IMG/VR virus record: IMGVR_UViG_3300031250_000006
Span: 1-28,516 of that record
Direction: 5' to 3' (one strand)
DNA length: 28,516 bases
Source of the DNA: a virus
Shown here: positions 1 through 6,563 of the stretch, piece by piece
Layout: each line of letters opens with the position of its first letter
Numbering within the stretch: the stretch's first letter is position 1
Notes under the pieces: model-generated
Databases searched by the model: none
What the model saw: the letters and a program-made list of their open reading frames with translations, nothing else
What the model was told of the DNA's origin: nothing
Position numbers and translations under genes: made by a program

Positions 1-25
1 CTTCCTCATCCATTTTCGTCGACAT
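1..25 (-). CDS. Possible 5' end of a gene leaving the window on the left
   Basis: An ATG on the minus strand at 25-23 opens a frame (MSTKMDEE) that runs off the left edge. A GGGAG sequence about nine bases upstream could serve as its ribosome binding site. Only eight codons are visible, so neither function nor reality can be judged. If real, it is divergent from the fibre gene at 259 and would mark the left limit of the plus-strand tail block. Confidence 0.25.
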
Positions 26-258
26 GGCGAAAGGCTCCCGATTCGCTCGGAAGCCTATGAATCACGACAGATTCAACGCGGGAATCCCAAAAATATCGGT
101 CCAGCTAAATTCGTCCACACAGCCTAGGGTGAAACGTTTCTAGCCTCTCCACGGTGGAGGCAAAGTGAATAGTATACAATCAAGAGAGCCCATTACGATG
201 GTTTATAATACTTAATCGGCCCCTGACAAGGCGCCAGAAAAACTTTGAGAGGTTCAAG
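26..258. promoter_or_regulatory. AT-richer upstream region of the first fibre gene
   Basis: No convincing gene lies here. The DNA is less GC-rich than most of the window. TATAAT occurs at 204-209 and a TATACAAT stretch at 173-180, both usable as -10 elements, but no good -35 box is seen at the right distance. An imperfect inverted repeat (CCTCTCCAC/GGTGGAGG) lies at about 144-160. A GAGAGG ribosome binding site sits six bases before the ATG at 259. A promoter for the plus-strand block is a reasonable inference, not demonstrated. Confidence 0.35.
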
Positions 259-1617
259 ATGCCTACAGCTAATACCGCATATGGAGCCAATGCTCTAGCT
301 AGCGATACGACTGGCGATAACAACTCTGCATTCGGAGCGAGCGCGCTAGACAGCAACACGACCGGCGAAAACAACACTGCAGTCGGGACGAACGCGCTTA
401 ACAGCAATATAGCGGGCTCTCGAAATTCCGCCGTCGGCATGAAGGCGCTCGCTGATAACACAGGGGACGATAACTGCGCGGTCGGCTTTTGGGCGCTATA
501 CAGCAATACTGGGACCTACAACTCCGCAGTTGGAAATTACGCGCTATGTAACAACACGAGCGGATTTTACAACACTGCAGTCGGATCGAGCTCTCTCAAC
601 AGCAACACGACCGGGGGTTACAACTCCGCCGGCGGAGTGAGCGCGCTTTTTTCAAATACAACTGGCATTAGGAACTGCGCGTTCGGCTTCAATGCGTTGG
701 TGTCAAACACTACTGCCGGCTCGAATAACGCCTTTGGCGCAGACTGTCTTAATAATAATACGACAGGCGACCATAATAACGCCTTCGGCGATGAATGCAT
801 GCGCGTAAATCAAAGTGGGTCTTGGAATTCCGCATTTGGAGCCTACGCCCTCGAATACTCAATCGGAAGCTATAACGCAGCTTTTGGCGCTTCTGCGCTG
901 GGCACTGTTTCGGCTGGCGACGACAACACGGCGTTCGGATTCGGCGCTTTGAACGCCTTGGGGTGGGTGGGAGCGACGAGCGGCGGGAATCGCAATGTCG
1001 CCATGGGCTCTCGGTGCCTGGCATATGTAGCCGCCGGCAATTGCAATTCTGGATTAGGAAGTTTTGCTCTTTACGATCTGGGCGCGCCTCAGACGGCTGG
1101 TTCCTTCAACGCAGGAACCAGCTACACAATTGCGACCATCGGAACGACTGATTTCACGCTGATCGGCGCGTCGAGCAATACAATTGGAGTCGTCTTCACC
1201 GCGACTGGATCTGGAGCTGGAACTGGAACGGCGACCCCTGCAAATACCGATTACAATACTGTTGTTGGGTATAATACGGGGCGCGGAATACTCTACGGCG
1301 CCAGCAATACGATCGTCGGCGCAAATGTCACGGGCCTGGCGGCAGGGCTCACGGGCGCGATCATCCTCGCGAATGGAACGGGAGAGATCCTCTACGACTA
1401 TGGGAACTCCACCCCGAACGTCCACACTTTTGCGGGCGGTCCCGTGACGCTCCCGAGCTACACGGTCGGCGCATTGCCTGCCGCCGTTGGCGCTGGCGCC
1501 TGCGCTTATGTGACAGATCTGTCGGGCTCTTCCTATGTCTATGGCGCCCCGGCGGCGGGCGGCGGGTCGCGCGGCGGCAAGGTGTTCTTCACCGGCTCGG
1601 TCTGGCTCGAGGGGTAA
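259..1617 (+). CDS. Repeat-rich tail-fibre/appendage protein with NTAxGxxAL repeats
   Basis: The 452-residue protein is dominated by about sixteen copies of a roughly 22-24-residue repeat with consensus N[TS]A[VF]GxxAL, for example NSAFGASAL, NTAVGTNAL and NSAVGMKAL, in residues 1 to about 275. Such Asn/Gly/Ala repeats are typical of beta-helical or trimeric fibre shafts in phage and surface adhesins. Around residues 280-325 there is a second module (TIATIGTTDFTLIGAS, then TGSGAGTGTATPA) that I recognise from other phage fibre proteins. The C-terminus (GGKVFFTGSVWLEG) looks like the end of a virion structural protein. There is no signal peptide. A GAGAGG site precedes the ATG. Base composition is lower in GC than the neighbouring tail genes, suggesting separate acquisition. 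Its position directly before the connector is unusual for a receptor-binding fibre; a head fibre or decoration protein is the alternative. Confidence 0.7.
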   Translation: MPTANTAYGANALASDTTGDNNSAFGASALDSNTTGENNTAVGTNALNSNIAGSRNSAVGMKALADNTGDDNCAVGFWALYSNTGTYNSAVGNYALCNNTSGFYNTAVGSSSLNSNTTGGYNSAGGVSALFSNTTGIRNCAFGFNALVSNTTAGSNNAFGADCLNNNTTGDHNNAFGDECMRVNQSGSWNSAFGAYALEYSIGSYNAAFGASALGTVSAGDDNTAFGFGALNALGWVGATSGGNRNVAMGSRCLAYVAAGNCNSGLGSFALYDLGAPQTAGSFNAGTSYTIATIGTTDFTLIGASSNTIGVVFTATGSGAGTGTATPANTDYNTVVGYNTGRGILYGASNTIVGANVTGLAAGLTGAIILANGTGEILYDYGNSTPNVHTFAGGPVTLPSYTVGALPAAVGAGACAYVTDLSGSSYVYGAPAAGGGSRGGKVFFTGSVWLEG

Positions 1618-1892
1618 GGGCTCGCGACATGAGGTCGCGCAAGGTCGGAGAGCTCATCGCGCAGCGGCGGATCACCGTTGAAGCCAGTCGCGCCTCGCTG
1701 CGCGGCGTCGTCGCCCGAAAAAGGCGCGCCGACGCGGTTCAGCAGGACTCCTTATCGCGAGAACGCCAAAAGAATTCGGGGTTTCACAAGCGCTCATCGG
1801 CAAATTGCCGAGGACGAAATAGTCGTCGCCGATAGATAGAGGCGCGGTCGCTCAGGCCGCCGGGCCACCGACATACAACGGAGCATCCACGC
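1618..1892 (+). other. Gap between fibre and connector genes, possible small ORF 1629-1835
   Basis: A 68-codon frame (1629-1835) starts with ATG behind an AAGGG site, but its product is almost entirely Arg/Ser/Ala-rich and looks non-native. A different frame near 1765-1820 reads TPKEFGVSQALIGKLPRTK, which resembles the second half of a helix-turn-helix, so the stretch may be the worn remnant of a small DNA-binding gene. A short palindrome (TCGGCAA-A-TTGCCGA) lies near 1797-1811. I see no confident gene. Confidence 0.25.
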
Positions 1893-2717
1893 ATGACCAC
1901 CGGCGATCTCGTCGCGCTTGGCGCGGTGAAAAACTGGCTTGGCGTCGTGACAAACGACGACGACGCGCTGCTCGGCGCGCTGATTACGCAAATCAGCCGG
2001 GGCATATACAACTATATCAACCGTTCTTTCGTGCTGCCGACCGACGTGACCGAGGCCTATGATGGAACCGGGCGCGATCAACTGTTGCTGCGCAACTGGC
2101 CTGCCGGCGCGATTTCTTCTGTCCTCATCGACGGCAAGGCGATTCCGCCGGCGCCTTTGATGGTCGCGGGCGTCCATCCAACGCCGGGCTATGTGCTGGA
2201 GCAAAGCGACGACGCGCCGCCCGGCGCGATGCAGCAGCTGTTTTTGCGCGGGCCCCACGTGTTCCGCAAGGGTCGGCAGAACGTCATTGTCTCCTATCGC
2301 GCCGGCTATGAAATCGTCGGCGAAGCCCGGACGGTTCCGACGACGCCGTTCCAGGTCGCGGCGCTCGCGCCGTACGGCAATTGGGCGGTCGACACCGGCG
2401 TCGCCTATGCGAGCGGCGCGGCGATGACGCCCGTTTCGGGGACGCTCTCGCCGGGCCAATATTCGGTGAGCGGCGGCGTCTACACATTTGCAGCCGCCGA
2501 CGCTGGCGCGAGCGTGCTGATTTCCTACGGCTACATTCCCGCCGATCTCGAGCAATGCGCGCTCGAATGGGTCGCCGACCGTTACAAATACAAGGACCGC
2601 ATCGGCATGACGAGCAAGAGTCTCGGCGGCCAGGAGACGACGGCCTATCAGAACAAGGCCACGCCGGATTTCGTCGCGCTGTCGCTGATGAATTTCCGTA
2701 GAATCATAGCGAATTAA
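1893..2717 (+). CDS. Head-tail connector (gp6-like adaptor) with inserted module
   Basis: The 274-residue protein has an all-helical N-terminus (VKNWLGVVTNDDDALLGALI) followed by an IxxYxNRSF segment, the signature of phage gp6-like head-tail connector/adaptor proteins that bind under the portal. Residues 60-145 are beta-rich. Residues 150-215 carry an extra module (GVAYASG, GQYSVSGGVYTF, ADAG, VLISYGY) also present in the tail tube protein. The helical C-terminus (ALEWVADRYKYKDRIGMTSK) resumes the connector fold. Typical family members are shorter, the excess being this insertion. A CGGAGC site precedes the ATG. A long palindromic repeat follows the gene, so the neck genes downstream are not translationally coupled to it. 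Confidence 0.8.
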   Translation: MTTGDLVALGAVKNWLGVVTNDDDALLGALITQISRGIYNYINRSFVLPTDVTEAYDGTGRDQLLLRNWPAGAISSVLIDGKAIPPAPLMVAGVHPTPGYVLEQSDDAPPGAMQQLFLRGPHVFRKGRQNVIVSYRAGYEIVGEARTVPTTPFQVAALAPYGNWAVDTGVAYASGAAMTPVSGTLSPGQYSVSGGVYTFAAADAGASVLISYGYIPADLEQCALEWVADRYKYKDRIGMTSKSLGGQETTAYQNKATPDFVALSLMNFRRIIAN

Positions 2718-2729
2718 GGGGCGTCACTT

Positions 2730-2869
2730 CCTTCTCCCACAAGTGGAAGAACGCAGCCCCGCGAAGCGGGGTCGGATGAGGGTCCAAGGGAAGTTTCCGC
2801 CAAGTCGCGGCGCCCCTCATCCGACCCTTGCTACGCAAGGGCCACCTTCTCCCGTTCCACGGGAGAAGG
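2730..2869 (-). repeat. REPIN/MITE-like element, long copy A (inverted)
   Basis: A 140-bp element with terminal hairpins built on CCTTCTCCC...GGGAGAAGG and inner arms GGTCGGATGAGGG (left) and CCCTCATCCGACC (right) around an asymmetric core. Its reverse complement aligns with the copies at 7909, 12103 and 15645 through the core (GCCGCGACTTGGC), so this copy sits in the opposite orientation. The left terminal hairpin is decayed (CAAGTGGAAGAA). It occupies nearly the whole gap between the connector and neck genes. Confidence 0.85.
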
Positions 2870-2901
2870 ATGCGTTGTCCCTGGAATAAGCAGACTCGCT
2901 C

Positions 2902-3375
2902 ATGCTCAACGTCGAGATCGAAGGCGTGGCGGAACTCGCCGCGCGCTTCGACGCCTTGCCCGCCGCGATCCGCGCGGCGCTCAAAGACAAGATCGACGGT
3001 CTCGCCGATCGACTCGTCGACAAGATCAAAAACGACAAGCTCGGCGGCGAAGTTTTGCGCGCGCGCAGCGGGGCGTTGCAGGGGTCGATAGAAGTCAGCG
3101 TCGACGCCGCCGGCGCCAGCGTCTTCTCGGCGGGCGTCAAATACGCCTTCGCGCAGGAATATGGCTTCGACGGCGACGAGACCGCAGGGGCGCACAGCCG
3201 TGCGATCAAACAGGCCTTCGGCAGGGCGATCACGCCCAAGGCGATCTTCGTGCGCGCCTTTTCGCGCCACATGAATCTGCCGGAGCATAGCTTCCTGCGC
3301 TCGGCGCTGGACGAAATGCAGGACGAGATTGCAGAGGCGCTGAGCGAAGCGGTAAGTGAAGGGTTAGGGACATGA
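2902..3375 (+). CDS. HK97 gp10-like neck / head-closure protein
   Basis: The 157-residue protein has the pattern of the HK97-gp10 family: an N-terminal strand (MLNVEIEGVAELAARFDALP), a central RSGALQGSIEV segment, a KYAFAQEYG motif equivalent to the conserved 'yA.ivEyG' of the family, and a C-terminal amphipathic helix preceded by the phrase HSFLRSALDEM. These proteins act at the neck between portal/adaptor and tail. The stop overlaps the next start by ATGA (3372-3375), placing it in one translational unit with the tail terminator gene. The exact family is assigned from pattern recognition only. Confidence 0.75.
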   Translation: MLNVEIEGVAELAARFDALPAAIRAALKDKIDGLADRLVDKIKNDKLGGEVLRARSGALQGSIEVSVDAAGASVFSAGVKYAFAQEYGFDGDETAGAHSRAIKQAFGRAITPKAIFVRAFSRHMNLPEHSFLRSALDEMQDEIAEALSEAVSEGLGT

Positions 3376-3833
3376 ATGTCACGCGCGAAGCGGTGATGGC
3401 GGCGCTTGTCGCCTTGTTGGAGAGCGTGGTCTTCGCACAACCGGTCAATGGCCAGACGGGATTCGTCTCCGTCTCGCGGCGCTTGAAGCTTTGGGCCGAC
3501 GTGCCGAAGTCGCAGCGCCCGGCGCTGTTTATCGCCGAGCATCGCGAGCAGCAGAATTATCAAAGCGAGGCGTTGCCGACGAAGACGACGCTGAGCGTCG
3601 ATCTCTTCATTTACATCGACGCCAGCGACAGGAACTCCATTCCCGCCAGCGCGCTCAATGCGATGATGGACGCGCTGGAGGGCGCGCTGCAACCGACGCC
3701 GATGGCGGGCAACCGCCAGACGCTCGGCGGACTCGTCTCGCATTGCCGCATCGACGGCGCGGTCTTGAAAGACCCCGGCGATCTCGACGGCGACGGCCTG
3801 CTGTGGGTTCCGTTGAAGATTCTGGCGCTGTGA
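3372..3833 (+). CDS. Tail terminator / tail completion protein (gpU- or DUF3168-like)
   Basis: The 153-residue protein has the size and position of a siphovirus tail terminator, directly before the tail tube gene. An N-terminal helix (REAVMAALVALLESV) is followed by strands including RPALFIAEHREQ and LSVDLFIYIDASD, then a long helix (ALNAMMDALEGAL) and the C-terminal strand GLLWVPLKILAL. That alpha/beta order matches minor tail protein U and HK97 gp10-neighbour terminators, which cap the tail tube and dock it to the neck. Start chosen at the ATG overlapping the previous stop, behind AGGGA. A short palindromic repeat follows. Confidence 0.65.
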   Translation: MNVTREAVMAALVALLESVVFAQPVNGQTGFVSVSRRLKLWADVPKSQRPALFIAEHREQQNYQSEALPTKTTLSVDLFIYIDASDRNSIPASALNAMMDALEGALQPTPMAGNRQTLGGLVSHCRIDGAVLKDPGDLDGDGLLWVPLKILAL

Positions 3834-3842
3834 CGCGCTCTC

Positions 3843-3867
3843 CCTTCTCGCGTGGAACGGGAGAAGG
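3843..3867 (+). repeat. REP hairpin, short copy F
   Basis: A 25-bp hairpin (CCTTCTC-GCGTGGAACGG-GAGAAGG) nearly identical to the terminal hairpin of the 2730-2869 element, without the core or second hairpin. It lies between the tail terminator and tail tube genes and could act as a transcript-end or mRNA-stability hairpin. Confidence 0.75.
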
Positions 3868-3916
3868 ACGCGCCCATGATCATAATTCCACGCATGAACC
3901 TTGAGGAACCAAACCC

Positions 3917-4660
3917 ATGTCCAACAACACTTCCTTCGCTTTCGGCTCCGGCGTCTTGATCGGCACGACTTCGGCCGGCCCCCTGCAATTTGGAACCTTG
4001 CAGGATGTGTCGGTCGATTTTTCCTTTTCGCTGAAGTCGCTGATGGGCCAATATCAGTTTCCGGTCGCGGTGGCGCGCGGCGCCGGCAAAGTCTCGGGCA
4101 AAGCGAAATTCGCCAACATCGACGGGCCGGTGCTCAACCAGATTTTCTTTGGCAATACGCTGACGACGGGACAAAAACTCTGGTCCTACAACGAGGGCGC
4201 GACTGTCGGCGCGGCCTCGCCCTATACTGCGACAGTGGCCAACGCCGCGAATTTCGACGAAAACCTCGGCGTCGCCTATGCATCGAGCGGGTTGCAACTG
4301 ACGCCCGTGGCCAGCAGCCCGGCGGCGGGGCAATATAGCGTCGCCTCCGGCGTCTATACGTTCAGCTCCGCCGACGCCGGCAAGGCCGTGCTGATCACAT
4401 ACAGCTACACGCAGTCGGCCCTGGGCTCGAAGGCTGTGATCGGCAACAGGCTGATGGGCGTGGCGCCGACCTTTCAGATCGACTTTTATCAGACCAACCC
4501 CAATGTCGCCGGCGCGCAATGGTCGCTGCGGCTTTACGCCTGCATCTCGTCGAAGCTCTCGCTGGCGAGCAAGCTCGAAGACTTCACCATTCCCGAAATG
4601 GATTTCGAGGCCTTCGCCAATGCGTCGAACAACATCGGCGACGTGAACACCGCGATTTAA
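3917..4660 (+). CDS. Major tail tube protein
   Basis: The 247-residue protein lies between tail terminator and tail assembly chaperone, the conserved slot of the siphovirus tail tube gene. The N-terminus (GSGVLIGTTSAGPLQFGTLQ, then DVSVDFSFSLKSLMGQYQF) resembles transposable-siphophage tube proteins. Residues 101-165 are an inserted module (GVAYASSG, GQYSVASGVYTF, ADAGKAVLITYSY) homologous to residues 150-215 of the connector; after it the tube fold resumes (GVAPTFQIDFYQTN; SLASKLEDFTIPEMDFEAFA). The inserted module is likely displayed on the outer tail surface, as Ig-like insertions are in other tube proteins. A GAGGAAC site lies upstream. Tube assignment rests on position and pattern. Confidence 0.8.
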   Translation: MSNNTSFAFGSGVLIGTTSAGPLQFGTLQDVSVDFSFSLKSLMGQYQFPVAVARGAGKVSGKAKFANIDGPVLNQIFFGNTLTTGQKLWSYNEGATVGAASPYTATVANAANFDENLGVAYASSGLQLTPVASSPAAGQYSVASGVYTFSSADAGKAVLITYSYTQSALGSKAVIGNRLMGVAPTFQIDFYQTNPNVAGAQWSLRLYACISSKLSLASKLEDFTIPEMDFEAFANASNNIGDVNTAI

Positions 4661-4670
4661 AGGACGTTAG

Positions 4671-5099
4671 ATGAATCCCGATCCCAACATCGATTGCGCC
4701 GGCGCGCCGGTTGTGACGCTGGCCGGGCGCGAATGGTTCGTGCCCGTGCTGGCCATGCGCCAGGCGCGCGTCGTCGTGCCGGCCTTGATGCGGCTCATGC
4801 CGGTGCTGCAGGAGATGCAGAGCGGCCAGCCTTCGGCGATGGCGCGGCTCTCCGAGGAAAATTACGACGCGATCATCGCCGTCGTTCACGCCGCGCTGAC
4901 GCGCGCCTATCCCGAGTTGTCGCGCGAGAGGTTTTTGGACCTGCCGGCCTCGACGCCGGAGCTCGTCGCGGCGCTCGGCGTCGTCACGCGCCAGACCGGC
5001 TTCTTCAGACCTGCCGACGCAACGGGACAAGTTTTGGGGGAAACATTGGGGGAGACGGCGAAATCTGCGACGGCTCCCCAAAATTCTTCGACCGGCTGA
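4671..5099 (+). CDS. Tail assembly chaperone, upstream (G-like) product
   Basis: The 142-residue protein follows the tail tube gene after ten bases with an AGGA site. It contains GREWFVPVLAMRQARVVVPA, a helical middle with NYDAIIAVVHAALTRAYPEL, and ERFLDLPASTPELVAALGVV, a pattern I associate with tail assembly chaperones of transposable siphophages. In lambda-type tails this slot encodes gpG and the frameshifted gpGT, which coat the tape measure before tube polymerisation. The normal stop is at 5097-5099, but a canonical -1 slip site at 5033-5039 would divert some ribosomes after residue 123 into the overlapping frame ending at 5323, giving a fusion of about 217 residues. Confidence 0.75.
   Translation: MNPDPNIDCAGAPVVTLAGREWFVPVLAMRQARVVVPALMRLMPVLQEMQSGQPSAMARLSEENYDAIIAVVHAALTRAYPELSRERFLDLPASTPELVAALGVVTRQTGFFRPADATGQVLGETLGETAKSATAPQNSSTG
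5033..5039 (+). promoter_or_regulatory. Candidate -1 programmed ribosomal frameshift site (T TTG GGG)
   Basis: In the reading frame of the chaperone gene the codons are GTT TTG GGG GAA, so 5033-5039 reads T TTG GGG. This is the X XXY YYZ heptamer with X=T, Y=G, Z=G in exactly the frame needed for simultaneous -1 slippage. The -1 frame is open from here to 5323. A second G-run (GGGGG, 5048-5052) lies nearby. No obvious stimulatory hairpin was confirmed. Equivalent sites between G and T frames are a conserved feature of tailed-phage chaperone genes. Confidence 0.65.
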
Positions 5100-5323
5100 T
5101 CGCCCATTACTGCCAATGTTCGGGCGAGCGATGGGACGACGCGCTGGAGGCGAGCCTCACCTTTCCGCGCCTCTTCGCGCGTCAAAACTATTGGCGCGAG
5201 TTCCCGCCGACGCATGTGCTGGTGCGCGCGATCGCCGTGGGGCTGGGGGTGTTCAAGCCGGCGGCGCCGTCAAGGGATGCGATGGCGACATTGAGGGCGA
5301 TGTTTCCGGAGGGGAAGATTTAG
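5039..5323 (+). CDS. Tail assembly chaperone, T-like extension reached by -1 frameshift
   Basis: This 94-residue segment is open in the -1 frame relative to the upstream chaperone gene and has clear coding character: PKFFDRLIAHYCQCSGERWD, ASLTFPRLFARQNYWREFPP, HVLVRAIAVGLG. It lacks an ATG or GTG start with a ribosome site in the right place; an ATT at 5045 behind GGGGGA is the only weak internal start. It is therefore best read as the T domain of a G-T fusion made by slippage at 5033-5039. In lambda the T domain recruits tail tube subunits to the tape measure. Normally the tape measure gene follows directly; here two minus-strand cargo genes come first. Confidence 0.7.
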   Translation, partial: GNIGGDGEICDGSPKFFDRLIAHYCQCSGERWDDALEASLTFPRLFARQNYWREFPPTHVLVRAIAVGLGVFKPAAPSRDAMATLRAMFPEGKI

Positions 5324-5355
5324 GGATGCGCAATCCGCGTTGAAAGCGCCCCGCC

Positions 5356-5907
5356 TCAGCCCGCGTGCTTCTTCACCCAGGCGACATACCGGTCCATCCA
5401 ATTCTGCACAAACTGCCGGCTGGCGGGACCAATCTCGCCGTCTGCGTCGAACAGGCCCTCTTTCGCCTGGATGAAGGCTTCGGGCTGGCCCAGCGTCGGC
5501 GCGTCGAGATAGGCGAGAATGTTGCGCAAATGCTGCTGCGCCAGCGCTGTGCCGATGGCGCCCACCGAGGCGCCGATGACGCCGGCTGGCTTGCCGGCGA
5601 AGGCGTTGTCGCCGTAGGGACGCGACGCATGGTCGATGGCGTTCTTGAGCACCCCGGGAAGCGAACGATTGTACTCGGGCGTCACGAACAAAACGCCCTT
5701 GGCGGCGCGGATCTCGCCTTTCAGCCGCTTTACGGACGCAGCCTGGTTTGCGTCGTCGTCCTGATTGTAGAGCGGCAGATCGCCGATTTGCGCCTGGTGG
5801 AGGGAAAACTCCGGCGGCGCCAGTTTGGCGAGGGCGTTCGCCAGCTTGCGGTTGTAGGAGTCGCGGCGAAGGCTGCCGACCAGGACGAGGATTGGATAGG
5901 GGCTCAT
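5356..5907 (-). CDS. NADPH-dependent FMN reductase (flavodoxin-like, ChrR/SsuE type)
   Basis: The 183-residue protein is a complete member of the NADPH-dependent FMN reductase family. GSLRRDSYNRKLA (residues 11-23) forms the FMN-phosphate loop, and FVTPEYNRSLPGVLKNAIDH (74-93) is the family's signature flavin/dimer motif. Relatives reduce FMN, quinones, chromate or azo compounds using NAD(P)H; the substrate cannot be decided here. I start at the ATG at 5907, behind GGAG nine bases upstream, rather than the TTG five codons earlier. It runs opposite to the tail genes and lies between chaperone and tape measure, so it is cargo ('moron'), probably with its own promoter and possibly expressed in the lysogen. 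Confidence 0.88.
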   Translation of the reverse strand: MSPYPILVLVGSLRRDSYNRKLANALAKLAPPEFSLHQAQIGDLPLYNQDDDANQAASVKRLKGEIRAAKGVLFVTPEYNRSLPGVLKNAIDHASRPYGDNAFAGKPAGVIGASVGAIGTALAQQHLRNILAYLDAPTLGQPEAFIQAKEGLFDADGEIGPASRQFVQNWMDRYVAWVKKHAG

Positions 5908-5997
5908 ATCGATGATCTCCAAAAGCCGAGGATAAGCTGAGGCCTCAAAGCGTAATATTGTTTGGCCGCGCCAAAAGACCAGCCGTGGCTTTGCTCG

Positions 5998-6462
5998 TCA
6001 GTCGCACCCCGCGCCGACACTACGCCAATCCGTCCAGATGCGCCGCCGCGCCTCATCCAGCGCGAGCCGTCCGGCGCAAACCGCGCGGGCGAGACAGGCT
6101 TCCTTGCGGTCCTTTTCGAAGGCCTCGTCCCACGGCTGCAGCTCCAGATTGCTCGGTTCGTAAGGCGCGCCGCCGAGGCCCAGCGGAATGCGGTGGTCGA
6201 GTTCGAAGTCGCCGAGCATTTCTTGGGGAATCGCCAATTCGCGGGTCAGCGCGATTTTTACGCGCCGCGTGTAGGACGAAGAGGGCCGCGCCCCCCTCGT
6301 CCAACCGGGAACGCAAATCGTCGTCTCGACGGTCTCTTGCGTCACGGCGGGGTTATACAACATCTCCACACGAATAGGTTGTGCATGCAGTGGGCTGGCG
6401 ATCAGGACAAGAAGCAGCAATAATAGCGGCATACGCGGATTTCTCATGGGTTGGCGAATCAT
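5998..6462 (-). CDS. Secreted HNH-like protein (cargo)
   Basis: From the ATG at 6462 the product is 154 residues. Residues 1-27 form a signal peptide: basic start (MIRQPMRNPR), a poly-Leu core (MPLLLLLLVLIASP) and a cleavage site after LHA. The mature part holds ELDHRIPLGLGG (88-99), SNLELQPW (104-111) and a KD/E-containing helix with two cysteines (ACLARAVC). This D-H...N...K pattern is the degenerate HNH-type motif seen in a family of small exported proteins of Proteobacteria; nuclease activity is plausible but unproven. Starts at 6447 (ATG), 6432 (ATG) or 6483 (TTG) are alternatives; the ribosome site is weak for all. It is co-directional with the FMN reductase, 90 bases upstream of it. 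Confidence 0.7.
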   Translation of the reverse strand: MIRQPMRNPRMPLLLLLLVLIASPLHAQPIRVEMLYNPAVTQETVETTICVPGWTRGARPSSSYTRRVKIALTRELAIPQEMLGDFELDHRIPLGLGGAPYEPSNLELQPWDEAFEKDRKEACLARAVCAGRLALDEARRRIWTDWRSVGAGCD

Positions 6463-6563
6463 TGGCCCGGCGGGAATATACAACTCTATGGTTGCAGAGT
6501 CTCAAATTAAAAGAATAAAATCCGAGCCAGTTCCGGCGCGGCTCAAAAAGGGAAAATCCGCTC
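6463..6563. promoter_or_regulatory. Divergent intergenic region between HNH-like gene and tape measure gene
   Basis: This short stretch is markedly AT-richer than its surroundings (CAAATTAAAAGAATAAAATC at about 6503-6522), as expected of a promoter region between divergent genes. A small inverted repeat (CTCT...AGAG) lies at about 6484-6500. AAGGGAAAA is the ribosome binding site of the tape measure gene. No exact -35/-10 pair could be fixed. A promoter here would let the tape measure and baseplate genes be transcribed despite the opposing cargo genes upstream. Confidence 0.35.

Noticed and set aside
180-506. Minus-strand open frames opposite the first fibre gene (also 618-800)
   Set aside because: They mirror the plus-strand repeats and have no ribosome sites or family resemblance.
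259-1085. CRISPR-like array from regularly spaced similar units
   Set aside because: The periodicity comes from the coding repeat NxAxGxxAL; the units vary in DNA sequence and length, and there are no identical direct repeats with unique spacers.
4694-5038. Separate gene starting at 4694 in the frame of the T-like segment
   Set aside because: The part before 5039 is an Arg/Gly/Ala-rich shadow of the chaperone gene; only the segment after the slip site looks like protein.
5116-5343. 75-codon plus-strand frame over the chaperone extension
   Set aside because: Gly/Ala/Arg-rich third-frame shadow; the -1 frame at this place has the aromatic and hydrophobic pattern of a real protein.
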